Origin: Lates calcarifer
Lineage: Eukaryota; Chordata; Actinopteri; Centropomidae
DNA length: 64,000 nt
Assembly (NCBI RefSeq): GCF_001640805.2
Contig: NC_066844.1
Coordinates: forward strand, 1,606,008 to 1,670,007
Direction of reading: 5' to 3'
Below are positions 12,761 to 24,126 of this stretch, in pieces (the stretch's first letter is position 1; the number at the start of each line of letters is the position of its first letter). The translations under genes were made by a program, and so were the position numbers. Below the pieces are notes generated by a model. That model ran no database searches and was not told the DNA's origin. It saw nothing but the letters and a program-made list of their open reading frames with translations.

Positions 12761-15700
12761 CGAGCTGCTGTGTCACTCACACACTATCCACTCACTGGTC
12801 ACTTTATTAGAGTAGAAATAGACGACTGATCATGTGAATCCTCCTCTACCTGTTTCTTCAACATGGCGACCGCCGGCTCCTCCTCCTCCCCCCTGCCTGA
12901 CCCCGGGTCTGACCCGGGCGCCACGACGAGGCCGTGGTGACTCGACCCCACTCTCGTTTGCCTCAGCAGCGTCGAAAACGCGGCAAAGACGTCCGCCCTC
13001 ACGTTCTCCTCGCGCTCCTTGAACCTGGCGAGCAGAGCCGGGCAGACGGAGGAGTAGAAGGAGAGGAGGAGGTCCCGGCGCGTCCCGATCAACGCCTCCA
13101 GACATTTGATGGAGGAGCGCCGCACCTTCCAGCTCATGTCGTCGTCGTCGCTGTACTCGTCGTCTGATTCTGGAGTCATGAGATAAGAAATTATAAATTA
13201 TTTTTAAAGTCGTATAAATTAATATTATTATTATAAAAACAAACAGAGGAACCTTCATCGAGCCCGTCCTCTATGTCCATGCTGTCTTCCTCCTCCTCCT
13301 CATCGTCGTCGTAGTTGTAGTTAGGGTCAAAGGTCATGAACTTAAGACAAAGTTTAGTCACCGTGGCGACATGGGGCGACATCTCCTTAGGACACCTGTC
13401 AATCAATGGAGAAGTGACAGACAGGGGAGGACAGGAAGTGCGTGCAGGTGTGTGTAGGTGTGTGTAGGTGTGTGTAGGTGTGTGTGTACCTGCGTATAAA
13501 GGCTTCGAAGGCCTGGAAACAGTACTCTCTCAGCTCGTCATCCTCCACGCCGGTGAACTTGACGACCATGGGGATCAGCTTCTCTAAGTGTTCACCTGCA
13601 GAACACACACACACACACACATATAAAACACCAACAACATGAGTACACAGTTCAAAATGGCGGCTCTCTCCTCTCCGGTCTCAGACAGGAACAGGTCTCA
13701 CCCACTCGATGGCCGCCCTGACGGCTGATGGTCGCCAGGCACTGGATGTACGTCCTGGTTACCGAGGTGGGCGGGCCCTTCGCCAGCTCCGTCAACAGGT
13801 GCTCGGTGAGCTGGGAGAAGAGGGCGGGGCTGCAGCAGGGCACCAGGTGACCCAGAGCCAAGATGGAGCGCTTCCTCACCGCCATTCTGGGACTGGTTAA
13901 CTGGTGGAGCGTGGGGGTGAAGATAGATGAGGGAAGGATGGATGGAGGGAGTGACAAAATAAAATATGATAAAATAAAATGAAAGCAGCGACAGCCTGAG
14001 AACAACATGCCAAAATGACCAAAGATGAGATTGAGAAGAACAAAAAACAACAAAAGAAAAGTCACTCAGAGGATCCACTACAATTTTGGATAATTCTGGT
14101 ATTTTTTAATCCTTTTTTAGACCTTTTTATTAAAGTGCAAGAAACCAGAAACATCACTGTCTACCAGTACCAGACTCCATTGACGAAAACTGCGATTTTA
14201 AACAAGCAGAACACAGGAGCAGCTGGAAATCTGTTGCCTTGATTTGTTAGTGTGTTTGTGTTACTGTGTGGTAATTTTACTTAATGTAAAGTATCGGAAT
14301 ACTTTTACCACCACTGGAACTCACACAATAACACAAACAAACCAACAGATGGAGGCAGCGGATTTCCAACAGCTCCTGTGTTCTGCTTGTCTAAAACCGC
14401 TGTTTTTGTCTATGGAGTCTGGTACTGATAAATAGTGATGTTTCCAGTTAAACAAAATGACCACTACAGTTATTTCTACCAGTTACAGCCTGTGTGTTTC
14501 TTACCTGAGGGAGGAGGCTGGAGAGCAGAGAGCTGTGAAAACCGACCAGGGCACCGCTCAGCCTGCAGGAAAAATAAAAACGCAACAATTAGCACTTACA
14601 TCAACTCAGTGGGTCAAATTTCACAGTTGAGATATTTTACTTTCAGTTTTCTAATGTTTCTGTTGTCACCTTCCCAACATGTCCGACAGGATGTCCAGAG
14701 CCTCCAGCTGAACCGACACGTCCTCCTGTTTCCCCATGGCACCGATCAGCTGGGAGGTGATCTTCTTACAAACGCTGGCCGTCAGATTCAAACCTGGAAA
14801 CACACGGCACAAGAAACCAAAACAAAAATGTCATTATTATTTTTGTTCCCAGTTTGTGGCCCAGTTCAGGCTTGTGCTGCCTTCAAGCGCCGCCCAAAAA
14901 TGACAGGATAATTACATGTGAACTTAACAGGACATAAAAATAAAACAGTGCTGAAGCCATGCAGAAGTCCATAGAGAAAACGACAGATTTTAGAGATGTG
15001 TGGTTTTGTGTTTGGTGCCACCTGATGAAGACAGCGGCAGCTCGGCGATCACCGTCTTCAGTCCCATGCTGGAAATGTCTCTCAGCTGCTCCTTATCGGA
15101 CACCATGTTTGAACACAGAGTGTCCACCATCGTCTCCACCTGAGGTTCCTTCACTTTACTCACCAAAGGCGCCAGGCTGAAAATCAAACACACCCACAGT
15201 AGAACCTCATTGATGTCTGGTAACAGTTATATTGTTTAGGCTGGTTCTTGTGCAGCAGCTTGATATTTTTTACCATTTCACAGCCAGGTTCTGCACCTCC
15301 CCGTTCTTGTCCTCCAGCAGTTTGAGCAGCATCGTCACCACCTTCCTCTCGCTGTCCTCGTCCAGTTTGATGCTGTCCTTCTGCAGCTCCAGCATCAGGT
15401 CATTAGTGGCCATGAACCTGGACACAAACGCAACAAACACACACACACAAACAAAGGAAGGACAGAACAAACAGGAAACAAGAGCAAGATTCAGATCTGT
15501 AATATCATGCTACTTATAGACACTCTTATCTCACCACACACAATCACACACTTCCTCAAATGTGGTTAAAAGTCGAGGTGCAATCATCAGTCGAGCAACT
15601 GTCATAATTGGTCTGTTTTTATGAACAATTAACTGTTTTAAAAGCTACAGATTTGCTTTAATATCTACTTTAATATCTGTGAGTTTTGGACAAATCAAGA

Positions 15701-16580
15701 CATTTGAAAATGTCATTTGGTCTGTGGCATTTTTCACTTGTTTCCAGGCATTTTATACTGTTACATCTTAACAAACAGACATAAAACATACACTGATATC
15801 ATTCAGTGTGATTTAAGCTTCCAGAAGATAACATTATCTCCTTTGTTCATCGTGAATAAACGCCCATAAATCCACTTTGAAATCGTAGAAAAAAGACGCT
15901 TCAGAACTTACCTGAGAATTATCATATTTTTCAGTTTTCTTCAGTATCACAGTTAAACAATGATAGTTGTCTATACATCCATGGGTATATTACAAACAGG
16001 AACTACTAAAAAATAATTCGGCATAAATTTAATGGTGCCAAGTCTGTCAAAATGTAAATAAACAGAGGCTAACATCGGACTACCAGCTAACATAGTAATC
16101 AAATATTAGATTAGCTTAAAGAAGTTTTTATTCTCACACAAGGAGAATTTTATGCTTTATCATAAATGTACATATATTTGGATTATTGGTTGGATAAAAT
16201 ATATGTCACTTTGATCTGTGGGAAATTATAACAGGTATTTTTCACCATTTTTCGGCATTTTATCCAGAAGAAAAAACGATGAAACTGCGAATTAATCGCT
16301 AATTAAAATAATATTTAGTTGCAGTCCTGACTAAAAGACTCCCAGAGTCATTTTGTCGCGTCTCTCTCAATAAAATGGATCAATTTCTCATAGAAACTGA
16401 GAAAGAAATGTCGGTTGTGTTGTAAAATGATACACACACATAGTGACTCAGTGAATGAGTCAGGACCAGAAAGTGTCATCTCACTGTCAGACAAACACTG
16501 ACCGTTTCTTACCTAAAGTCTTTGTCAGTGGATGTCATTTTCTCCAACAGGTTGGAGATATGATAAGACACATTCGACAT
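5487..16580 (-). CDS. cand2: Cullin-associated NEDD8-dissociated protein 2
   Basis: HEAT-repeat protein that binds unneddylated cullin-RBX1 and exchanges substrate adaptors of SCF-type ligases. Coding exons: 16513-16580, 15274-15417, 15022-15176, 14670-14793, 14505-14562, 13702-13900, 13490-13595, 13253-13395, 12850-13169, 12547-12688, 12234-12352, 11631-11786, 11320-11541, 11031-11237, 10379-10566, 9407-9572, 9184-9324, 8713-8852, 8304-8479, 7494-7589, 7138-7307, 6883-7047, 6663-6770, 5487-5710. Every intron is GT-AG and phases join for the first 23 exons. About 1245 residues, usual for CAND proteins. Landmarks: start [17 protein letters not shown], the acidic linker ending [14 protein letters not shown], and [20 protein letters not shown] near the C terminus. 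[11 protein letters not shown] and [13 protein letters not shown] match CAND2 better than CAND1, as does the neighbouring sec13. The last exon is broken by three single-base indels against the family frame (near 5654, 5611 and 5567). As assembled it stops early at 5516-5518; corrected, it ends SMDMS at 5487. Confidence 0.93.
9657..9907. mobile_element. Palindromic MITE-like element, family A, copy 1
   Basis: Long imperfect inverted repeat in the cand2 intron between exons 15 and 16. The left arm opens CCAGACTCCATTGACAAAAA and the right arm closes with its complement ending GGAGTCTGG. The arms span about 95 bases each around a centre containing TACTTTACTTAAGTAAAAGT. Related copies lie at 14144, 21649 and 51520. 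No coding capacity, so it is non-autonomous. Terminal target duplications were not resolved, so superfamily is unassigned. Confidence 0.75.
11826..12165. repeat. Dispersed repeat family B, copy in cand2 intron 11
   Basis: Contains AGCATGTTAGCACTTCCTGT, then a CAAAGTCAATGGGTTTTTGG block, a GGTTGCTAACGAGTGTCT block and an AAAACCAATGAAAAAATC block, in the same order as the copy at 62.75-63.05 kb. Copies near 30.2 and 36.9 kb are in the opposite orientation. No coding capacity or tRNA-like head was recognised. Confidence 0.7.
12499..12544. repeat. (GT)n microsatellite next to cand2 exon 10 donor
   Basis: About 23 GT units on the plus strand, ending 3 bases from cand2 exon 10. On the transcript strand it is an AC tract that starts within the donor-proximal intron. 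Confidence 0.95.
12703..12760. repeat. (CA)n microsatellite upstream of cand2 exon 10 acceptor
   Basis: About 29 CA units with one GC interruption. On the transcript strand it is a GU tract about 15 bases before the exon 10 acceptor. Confidence 0.95.
13445..13488. repeat. 10-base minisatellite beside cand2 exon 7
   Basis: Four tandem units of tgtgtgtagg on the plus strand, abutting the donor of cand2 exon 7. On the other side of that exon, at 13603-13620, lies an AC dinucleotide tract. Confidence 0.85.
14144..14447. mobile_element. Palindromic MITE-like element, family A, copy 2
   Basis: Full-length-looking copy in the cand2 intron between exons 5 and 6. The outer arms begin CCAGAAACATCACT and end with the complement AGTGATGTTTCCAG, which extends the inverted repeat beyond the core CAGACTCCATTGAC / GTCTATGGAGTCTG pair. 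The centre is short and AT-rich with a TTACTTAATGTAAAGT palindrome. Confidence 0.75.
15770..16090. repeat. Dispersed repeat family C, copy 1 (cand2 intron 1)
   Basis: About 320 bases shared with 16884-17210, including AATAAACGCCCATAAATCCAC and TTTTCTTCAGTATCACAGT blocks. The reverse complement occurs twice near tmem74b. No open frame. Confidence 0.75.
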
Positions 16581-16883
16581 CTCGGTACTTTGACAGCTGA
16601 CACCGGCGAAAAGAAACTTTTTCTGCGGTTGAATAAACTCAGAAAACTCGGGCGACAGATTTAACCCGACAACATGGCGAGGCTGGAGGGGACAGAGGGG
16701 AGGCAACACGCGATCAGCACCCGGTGGAGGGGAACATGATACTGGGTGAGTTCAGATAAAAATAGACGTGGGAGCAAAGTGGTTCGGGTTCATACTGCCA
16801 CCGTGTGGACACAGAGTGTACTAACAACTTAAACTCTATTTATAGAGGTCAATAAAATTATTATTTAGGTCAATAAAATCTTA

Positions 16884-17210
16884 TCAAACAGACATGAAAC
16901 ACAGTCAGTATCATCCAATGTGACTTAAGTATCACCACAGTAACATCCAAAGATGCCATTATCTCCAATGGCCATGCGAATAAACGCCCATAAATCCACA
17001 TAGAAAAAAGACGCTCCAGAACTTGCCTGAGAAATGTCGCGTTTTTAAGTTTTCTTCAGTATCACAGTAACACAGTGACAGTTATCCATATATCTACGGG
17101 TACACTTCAAACAGTAACTACTAATAGTGAATTCGGCATATATTTAGTGCTACCCAGTTGATCAAAATGTAAATAAAATCAGGGTTCAAAAGAATACCAG
17201 CTAGTACTAC
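16884..17210. repeat. Dispersed repeat family C, copy 2 (cand2-sec13 gap)
   Basis: Second plus-oriented copy of the family, lying inside the 0.95-kb gap between the divergent cand2 and sec13 genes. It leaves about 300 bases on each side for promoters. Confidence 0.75.
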
Positions 17211-17529
17211 AACAGGAAGTATTTATGAAGTATTAGTAGTAGTATTAGTTTTTGTAAAGTGGTAAAGTAGTATCACTGCATCTTCCTATCTCTGCATTAA
17301 CCCAGCAGGATTTCATCTACAGTCTATGAGTAACACTTATCCTGCAGAGGGCAGTTAACGCATATGTGGAACCTTTGCTGGTCATTTGTCGTTTCCGCCG
17401 GTAGAAAGAGTCGTGGGACCGAGCTCTGCACTTGTTGCCACGTCGGAGCGATCGGTGGACCCGGTTAATTCATTTCCAGTCTAATAATTTTATAGATTTC
17501 TGGAGGTCGTTGCTGGTTTTTCCGCAGAC

Positions 17530-20500
17530 ATGGTGAGTACGATCACGTTTGATTGAGCTGCCGGTGACGCCGTTAACGTTTGAGCCGTTTAACAGTTACC
17601 GTTCACTGCTGACGTGACAGAGTAGTTAGCTCGTTAAGCGGACATGCTAACAGCAGAAAGCTAACCATTAAAGTTTTATCTTTATTTAACCTGTGTCGTT
17701 TTAATTTGGTTTTAAATGTTTGTCACTTTCAGGTTTCTGTTATTAACACAGTGGACACCTCCCACGAGGACATGATCGTAAGTTGTTTCCTTTTCCATTT
17801 GGAGTTAGCTGGTGGTTCAAGCTAACGTTAGCTTTTAGCTAAATATACAAGTATTATTATTTTAAAACAGTTGCCGCGGCTTAATGAGCACAAATGTATG
17901 TATCGAGTCACGCTGCATGTTTGTTAATATTATATCATGTCAATATGAGCTGAAGTGAGTTGTCTGTCAACATTAGTGTAATAGTCCATTAATCGTTTAG
18001 GTGGTTTTCAAAATAAAAGTATTACGGTGTTCTGGGTTCTTCAGTGAGAGGATTTAATGCCTTTATTTTTATTCGTCTCCGTTTTATGTTATTGTTAAAT
18101 ATCTTAAGATATCTGAACAAGTTCAGATGGACAAATTATCTTTTATGATATTTTATAGAGCAAATACTTCACTAGATTAATCAGTAATATAAATGTAATA
18201 ACGAGTTGCAGCCCTGCTGTGACACCATCAGATGTTTGTGGGAAACTTCCTCAGAGTCATTTGTACAGTGGAATATGTTTCTGTTCTTGTTCAATAGATT
18301 GATAAAAACTGTTCAACAGTTGTTGTGTTGTCAGCCTCCACCTACATGTTGCAGCTTTGATTCTGCTGACATTACTAATGTCCTCAGTGTTGCAGGAAAT
18401 ATAAAAGTATTAAGGTAAGAGTAGAGGGAGAGGGAGTGGGTTATTTTCTCACTTAAAATGTCCATAATTGATATTTTTTTGCTTTGCCGTTTATCTGTTT
18501 AAACCACAGCTTTACTGTTCTGGTTCACTGCTCTCATAGCATCGTTGTCGGTTGCAGCTGCAGCTGTTTTCAGGGAAAACCTGTAAAAAGCCACAGTACA
18601 GACACAGTTAGAGATTAGCTGGTGAACGTAGCGGAGCATTTAGCAGCGAAAGAGCCAGATATTCCCTTCAGGACTTAATAAAGAGCTAAAAGAGAGCAGC
18701 TGTTTGCTAACAAGAATCTAACGAGGTGATTGTATCAGTGTTGTGTTCACAGCTTGTTTCCTCTGACCTTCAGTGGCCAAACATCATCAGTTACTGCCGT
18801 TTAATTTCTCGCTCTGTGTGTTTCAGCACGACGCACAGATGGACTATTATGGAACTCGACTCGCCACCTGCTCCTCTGATCGCACCGTAAAGATCTTCGA
18901 TGTCAGAAATGGAGGTCAGATACTGGTCGCAGACCTCAGAGGGTAAGACGCCAAATCCTCACAACCAAACCAGTGAGCTGAAGCTGAAAAAGTCTTTTGT
19001 GTTTGCTAATCTCACCCCCTGTATTCTGGTCTAAATTTGAGTTGATCTCTGTGTCTGTGTAGCCATGAAGGTCCTGTGTGGCAGGTAGCGTGGGCTCACC
19101 CGATGTTCGGCAACATCCTGGCCTCCTGTTCCTACGACCGTAAAGTCATCATCTGGAAGGAGGAGAACGGAGCCTGGGACAAGATGTACGAGTACACGGG
19201 ACACGAGTCGTCAGGTCGGTAGATCTCTGTGCGTGCAGGTGAAATAACATCACACCTGAGCTCCTGTGATATTTCTTTGTTGGTCTCTTTGTTCTTAACT
19301 CTCCTCATGTTTCTGCAGTGAACTCCAGTCTGCTGGGGTCCCTATGACTTCGGTCTGATCTTGGCCTGCGGCAGCTCAGACGGAGCCATTTCCCTCCTCA
19401 CGTTTACCGGTGATCAGCAGTGGGACGTCAAGAAGATCAGCAACGCACACACCGTGAGTTCGACCCCCTGGCTCTGAGCGGCAGGGAACTTCAGTTTGTT
19501 TTATTCCCATTGTGACACTGACGCCGTCCTCCTCGACTCTTCCCGCAGATCGGCTGTAACGCAGTGAGCTGGGCTCCCGCCGTGGTTCCAGGCAGCCTGA
19601 TCGATCAGCCGTCAGGACAGAAACCAAACTACGTCAAACGCTTCGTCTCCGGCGGCTGCGACAACCTCGTCAAACTCTGGAAGTACGTGATCGCTCATTA
19701 AACGTCCTGTGACGCCTGCCGTGTTTATGTTCTTTGAAAAGCAGTGGTAAAAGTGATCTGGCTTTACTGTTGTTGATGATCACTTCCTGTCTCCAGAGAG
19801 GAGGACGGTCAGTGGAAGGAGGATCAGAAACTGGAAGCTCACAGTGATTGGGTGAGAGATGTCGGCTGGGCTCCGTCCATCGGTCTCCCCACCAGCACCA
19901 TCGCCAGCTGCTCCCAGGTAAGACTCAGTACAGTATTTTAACCAAATATCTGTTGTTTCAGTTTCTTCAGAGAAATCACAGGAACCTTATAATCTCTGTG
20001 TTTGTTTCTACATTTTACTCATCATTTCCCCAAACACAGTGTTCTGCATTAAATGACCCTCACTCCTCTCTTTTTATCAGCAGTTTATTTTAAAACACCT
20101 AGAGTGAATTTACTCATCTGTGCCACTAGGTGGAGCCAGAGATAAACTACAGTCCATTTTAACCCACAGGACGTAAACAGGCTGCGTTAATCTTTACTGC
20201 TCCTTCATAGAACCAGTGCGATGTCGTTAAAATGAGTGAGAGTGGATAAAGTTTGAACTTGATGAATAAAAACTCCATCACTCACCATTTCCTCTGCACC
20301 TCCTTCCAGGACGGACGTGTGTTTATCTGGACGTGTGACGACCCGGCCGGTAACACCTGGACGGCCAAACTGCTCCATAAGTTCAACGATGTTGTTTGGC
20401 ACGTCAGCTGGTCCATCACTGGAAACATCCTGGCTGTGTCTGGAGGAGACAACAAGGTAGAGAATATAAAATAATACACACAGCTGTACCTGTTTTTTCT

Positions 20501-20769
20501 TCTTTCCCTGATTTAATCCTGATTCTGATTTTGCTTCTTTGACTCGTTGTTGTTTGTTTCTTCTAACTTCTCTCTAACTTACTTTTGGGATGTTGTTTGG
20601 GTTAAAAAAAAGGTGACCTCTCTTCTCCTCATACGTCTGCGTCTGTTTTATTTTGAAGGTGACGCTGTGGAAGGAGTCGATGGACGGTCAGTGGGCCTGT
20701 ATCAGCGACGTCAGCAAAGGCCAGGGCGCCGTCTCCACCATCACAGACACACAGCAGATCGAGCAGTGA
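17530..20769 (+). CDS. sec13: SEC13 homologue, COPII coat and nuclear pore protein
   Basis: Seven-bladed WD40-type beta-propeller subunit. It pairs with SEC31 in the outer COPII cage, with NUP145C/NUP96 in the nuclear pore Y-complex, and acts in the GATOR2 complex (family knowledge). Coding exons: 17530-17532 (the ATG alone), 17733-17777, 18827-18942, 19063-19214, 19319-19453, 19549-19682, 19797-19917, 20310-20456, 20659-20769. The protein reads [20 protein letters not shown] at the start and [20 protein letters not shown] near the end, about 320 residues, as in vertebrate SEC13. All phases agree except exon 5, which has one extra base near 19327. Without it the exon reads [20 protein letters not shown]; with it, a stop follows at once. 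This is most likely an assembly indel. The gene diverges from cand2, and a shared promoter region is possible. Confidence 0.97.
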
Positions 20770-20847
20770 CACACAAACACACACATATATAACAAAGAGC
20801 CCTGACCTGACCAGGATGACCCCAGTGTTCAAAGATGATTAATCGTT

Positions 20848-20853
20848 AATAAA
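20848..20853 (+). promoter_or_regulatory. Poly(A) signal of sec13
   Basis: AATAAA 79 bases after the sec13 stop codon, giving a compact 3' UTR. Confidence 0.6.
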
Positions 20854-20899
20854 GATGTTGGACGTTTGAAGAGACAACAGAGCGTTGGTTTGTAATCTG

Positions 20900-22490
20900 C
20901 TGTTTTTTTAGGCTTCAGCGTCTCTTCACCTTGTTTCTAAAACTTTATCAGAAAGGAGAGAAACTTTCACCTGAACAACGTTTGGTTTCTTTTTTCCTTT
21001 TTGATGATGTTTCTAAAAACAAACATGACTGATGATAAATTACATGAACATTTTTATCAGACGCACTCCTCTGTTTCTGTTTTAGTTTGGTCCCAGAGTT
21101 TTTTCACTTGTACATTAACGCTCCCTCCATCCCATCCTATCCCATGATCCTCTGCTCCTCAAACATTCCACCTCCATCAGCGGAGAACAAAACTACCGGG
21201 ATGATCCCAGCATCCTCGGCAGCAACTGTCCCTTCACTCTCATTATTTTTAGCTGCTGGTTAAACCAAAACACTTCACGAATAATGAATAAATAAAATAT
21301 TTAGTGAACTGTTGACATGTACCAGAGGTCAGCCGGTGTTTCCAAATCCAGAACCTGCCTTAATTAATAAGCCACTACGTTGCTACGACAACCATGAATG
21401 GGGCTTAATTGTAAACTGTTCCCCTCCAGTTGTGAAATCAGAAACCATGAATGTTTTGTTCTTTCATATTTGATGTAATTAAATAACTTTAATGTTCTAA
21501 CAATGTCCAGCCTGTTTTTTTGCTCCTGCAGTTATAAAATGACTTAATAATTGACATTTAAGAAAACACATCATAATTAAACATGTCATAACATAAAGGA
21601 AAAGCCAGTATTTTTTAACCTGGGCTTTATTTTCCCGTCTTTCCACAAGCCAGACTCCATTGACAAAAACAAGAATTTTACTGAGCAGAACACAGGAGCT
21701 GCTGGAATACCACTGCCTGCATCTGTTTGTTTGTTTGTGTTATTGTGTGACTTTCAGGGGGGGAGAAGATCAGTGAAGTAAAAGTGCCACACAATAACAC
21801 AAACAAACAAATAGATCAAGGCAGTGGTTCAAGTTCTTTTTGTGTAAAATCCCTGCTTTTGTCAATGGAGTCTGGTAGTGATATACAATGATGTTTCTGG
21901 CTTTAATAAAAAGCTGTACATTTTAATTTGTACAACTGTACATTGTAGATATTAAGTGACATTATATTTTCACTGTCTTCATACAGTAGCAGCTGAGAGG
22001 TGGTTTCTCCTGTTCTCTGAGTCACGTGTTTTGCGTGGTTTCAGTCTGGATGAGACTGTCGACGTCCCCACACTGGTTACCAAAACAAACCTAAAGCTGC
22101 TGGTGTTGGTGGTGACGGTGGTGTGGGTGGAGGTCTTATTTAGGTTCACATGATTAGACCAAAACCAAAAGGAAGCTGACGTCTTTCATCGTGATCTGTG
22201 AAAAGAAGCGGGAATATTTGTGGATGGCGGCGCTAAATATCAAGAGAGGAAACAGTGAGAGTGAATCAGAAGTTTCTGTCTGAGTAAACTTTTGCTGTGA
22301 TTAGTTCAATGAGCAATTTATTCAAATTTAAGGAGACTGGAGGACAAGGAAGTAGACACTTTTTTTTTCATTCAATGTGTGATTGTTCTTTTGTTTCTCC
22401 TTTTTGGAAACAAGTAGTGGGAAGTATTACATGTAGGGGAGTAGAAGTATAAAGTAGCTGATTTGTTCTAAGTAAATGAACTTGTGCAGG
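20900..22490. other. Intergenic region sec13 to DNase genes
   Basis: AT-rich sequence without a supported gene. It holds one palindromic family A element (21649-21902). The open frame at 21956-22153 has no recognisable family and lies in low-complexity GTGGTGGTG-type sequence. Confidence 0.5.
21649..21902. mobile_element. Palindromic MITE-like element, family A, copy 3
   Basis: Opens GCCAGACTCCATTGACAAAA and closes with a GTCAATGGAGTCTGG arm, around a centre related to the other copies. Intergenic. The right arm is more eroded than in the rbl1 copy. Confidence 0.7.
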
Positions 22491-22496
22491 ACATGG

Positions 22497-22658
22497 TTTA
22501 TAAGCTCACCAGGACCGGGCAGCTTTAAGGCGGGAGAACAAACTTCCTGTCCCTCCAGTCAAATCAGACTTTCCTCTGCAGAAACTCTCAGTCTGTCTCC
22601 TGAAGCTGTAGAAACCTCTGCTGCTTGAAAACTTCTCTAACTCATCTCAACCAGACCA
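22497..22658 (+). promoter_or_regulatory. Possible promoter and 5' non-coding exon of first DNase gene
   Basis: A TTTATAAG TATA-like box (22497-22504) is followed by a GC-richer stretch ending at a GTGAGT donor at 22659. The coding exon of the first DNase gene begins after an AG at 24120-24121, five bases before the ATG, so an upstream exon is needed. The second gene has a similar arrangement ending at a donor near 28635. Inferred from position only. Confidence 0.35.
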
Positions 22659-23534
22659 GTGAGTTTTTGATTTCTTACTTTTCAGGTCTAAAAATACTTG
22701 CTCACTTGCTTGCTACTCATTAAAATGTTAACTGATCTTCAAGTTTTGTCAGATTTCCTAATTTTCCATTGGGTGATGCTGAGTCAGATTTGTGGCAGGA
22801 GTTTTGTAAAAGTGTCAAACAGACATTAAAAATATGTTTTCTATGTTGCAATGATGAAAAAAAAATAATGTTCAGGTTTTTATTCATGTGTTAAATTGTT
22901 TTGTTTCCATCTGAACCGGTGCTTCTCTTCTTCTTTTCTCCCTTCATCCTTTTTTATAAGGTGAGAATGACAGACATTTTAGTTTTAGTTCTGGAAATTG
23001 TGTGATTTTTTTTTCTTTGTATCATGGTGCTTAAGTGTAGTCAATGAAATCTTGTGAATTTTAAGGACAAATGAAAAAATAAACCATCTAAAGAAAGTTT
23101 ACAGAAGTTGCAAGAGTTGCAATCTCTGTTTTTGAGGAAATGAGTCAGAGTTTAGAAGTCGCCCTGATCAGGGCACACTTTTCCTCTCCATTGAATATTT
23201 CCTGATACTATAAAAGGATCCAATTAGGAATGACTATCTAAATTAGATCCCTGTTTATTTTTAACAGCCTGGTACAAATGAGCTCACGTATGCATTACAT
23301 GAAGAGGTTTAAATTAACAGTAAAGACAATAAAGACAACTACCTGTCATCTGATGCTTTCAGGTGCAGATGAAACTGTCAGCTGAAGCTTTTCCGTTTTC
23401 ACTTCCCCCTCTCTGTGACACTTTCTTAGTATGAAACAATGTCACTCTAAATCACAACCACACCACAGCACTGAAACTACACCTGTTTAAGATCTAAACC
23501 ACATTAATCTGAGCAGTGATCCCTCACAAATTTC

Positions 23535-23925
23535 AGTTTTGGTATTAGTGGATCTCAGTGCTGCATTCACTGTTGACCATTAACTACACTGGTCCAGTGA
23601 AGTAATGGCCATACATTGTACAGATGATTTATTAAATTTTTTTAGGCTGTAATTATGACATTAACATATAAACATATAATATCTCAATGTGGATGCAGTG
23701 GGTGGAGGTTTTTGACACTTTGCTAAATTGCTTCTAATTGTATTTTTAATTGTAGGAACTACTTTGTGTCAGATGGTAATTATGAATCTGAGCAGAGTTC
23801 CTCAAGGGTCCATTCTCGGACCTCTTTTATTCAATATCTACAGATATGGAATATCAGTAATTATGCAGATGACACAGCTCTACATAACAGTGCCACTCTA
23901 CTCTAGACACTAAAATCAACCACCT
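23535..23925 (+). mobile_element. LINE reverse transcriptase remnant (L2/CR1/Rex-like)
   Basis: Degenerate reverse transcriptase motifs in order, in different frames: LVLVDLSAAFTVDH (about 23549-23590), VPQGSILGPLLFNIY (about 23795-23840) and NYADDTALH (about 23860-23886). This is the spacing of the RT palm of L2/CR1/Rex-type LINEs, with the middle shortened and frames broken. It lies in the 5' intron of the first DNase gene. It is a dead fragment, and clade assignment is tentative. Confidence 0.75.
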
Positions 23926-24126
23926 TCAAAACAGAACAAGAATGAAAGGATTTCTGTCGAAACAAGACAGAGAAAACTTATTCATGTGTTTATTTTCAGT
24001 ATGCTTAACTAAGGTCTTACTAATAAATCAACTCGTGCCTATGTTCAGCCTCACGGAGCTGCTATCATGGCTGTAGACTTTCCTTTAAACCTCTGAAATG
24101 ATGCAATTTTTGTTTTTATAGTCAAA

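Noticed and set aside
12347..12815. Open frames on both strands made of CVCVCV and HTHTHT runs
   Set aside because: They are translations of the GT/CA microsatellites around cand2 exon 10. The only real coding part is exon 10, in the cand2 frame.
5487..16580. Calling the HEAT-repeat gene cand1
   Set aside because: CAND1 and CAND2 are close, but [11 protein letters not shown], the [11 protein letters not shown] segment and adjacency to sec13 fit CAND2 better. Phylogeny would settle it.
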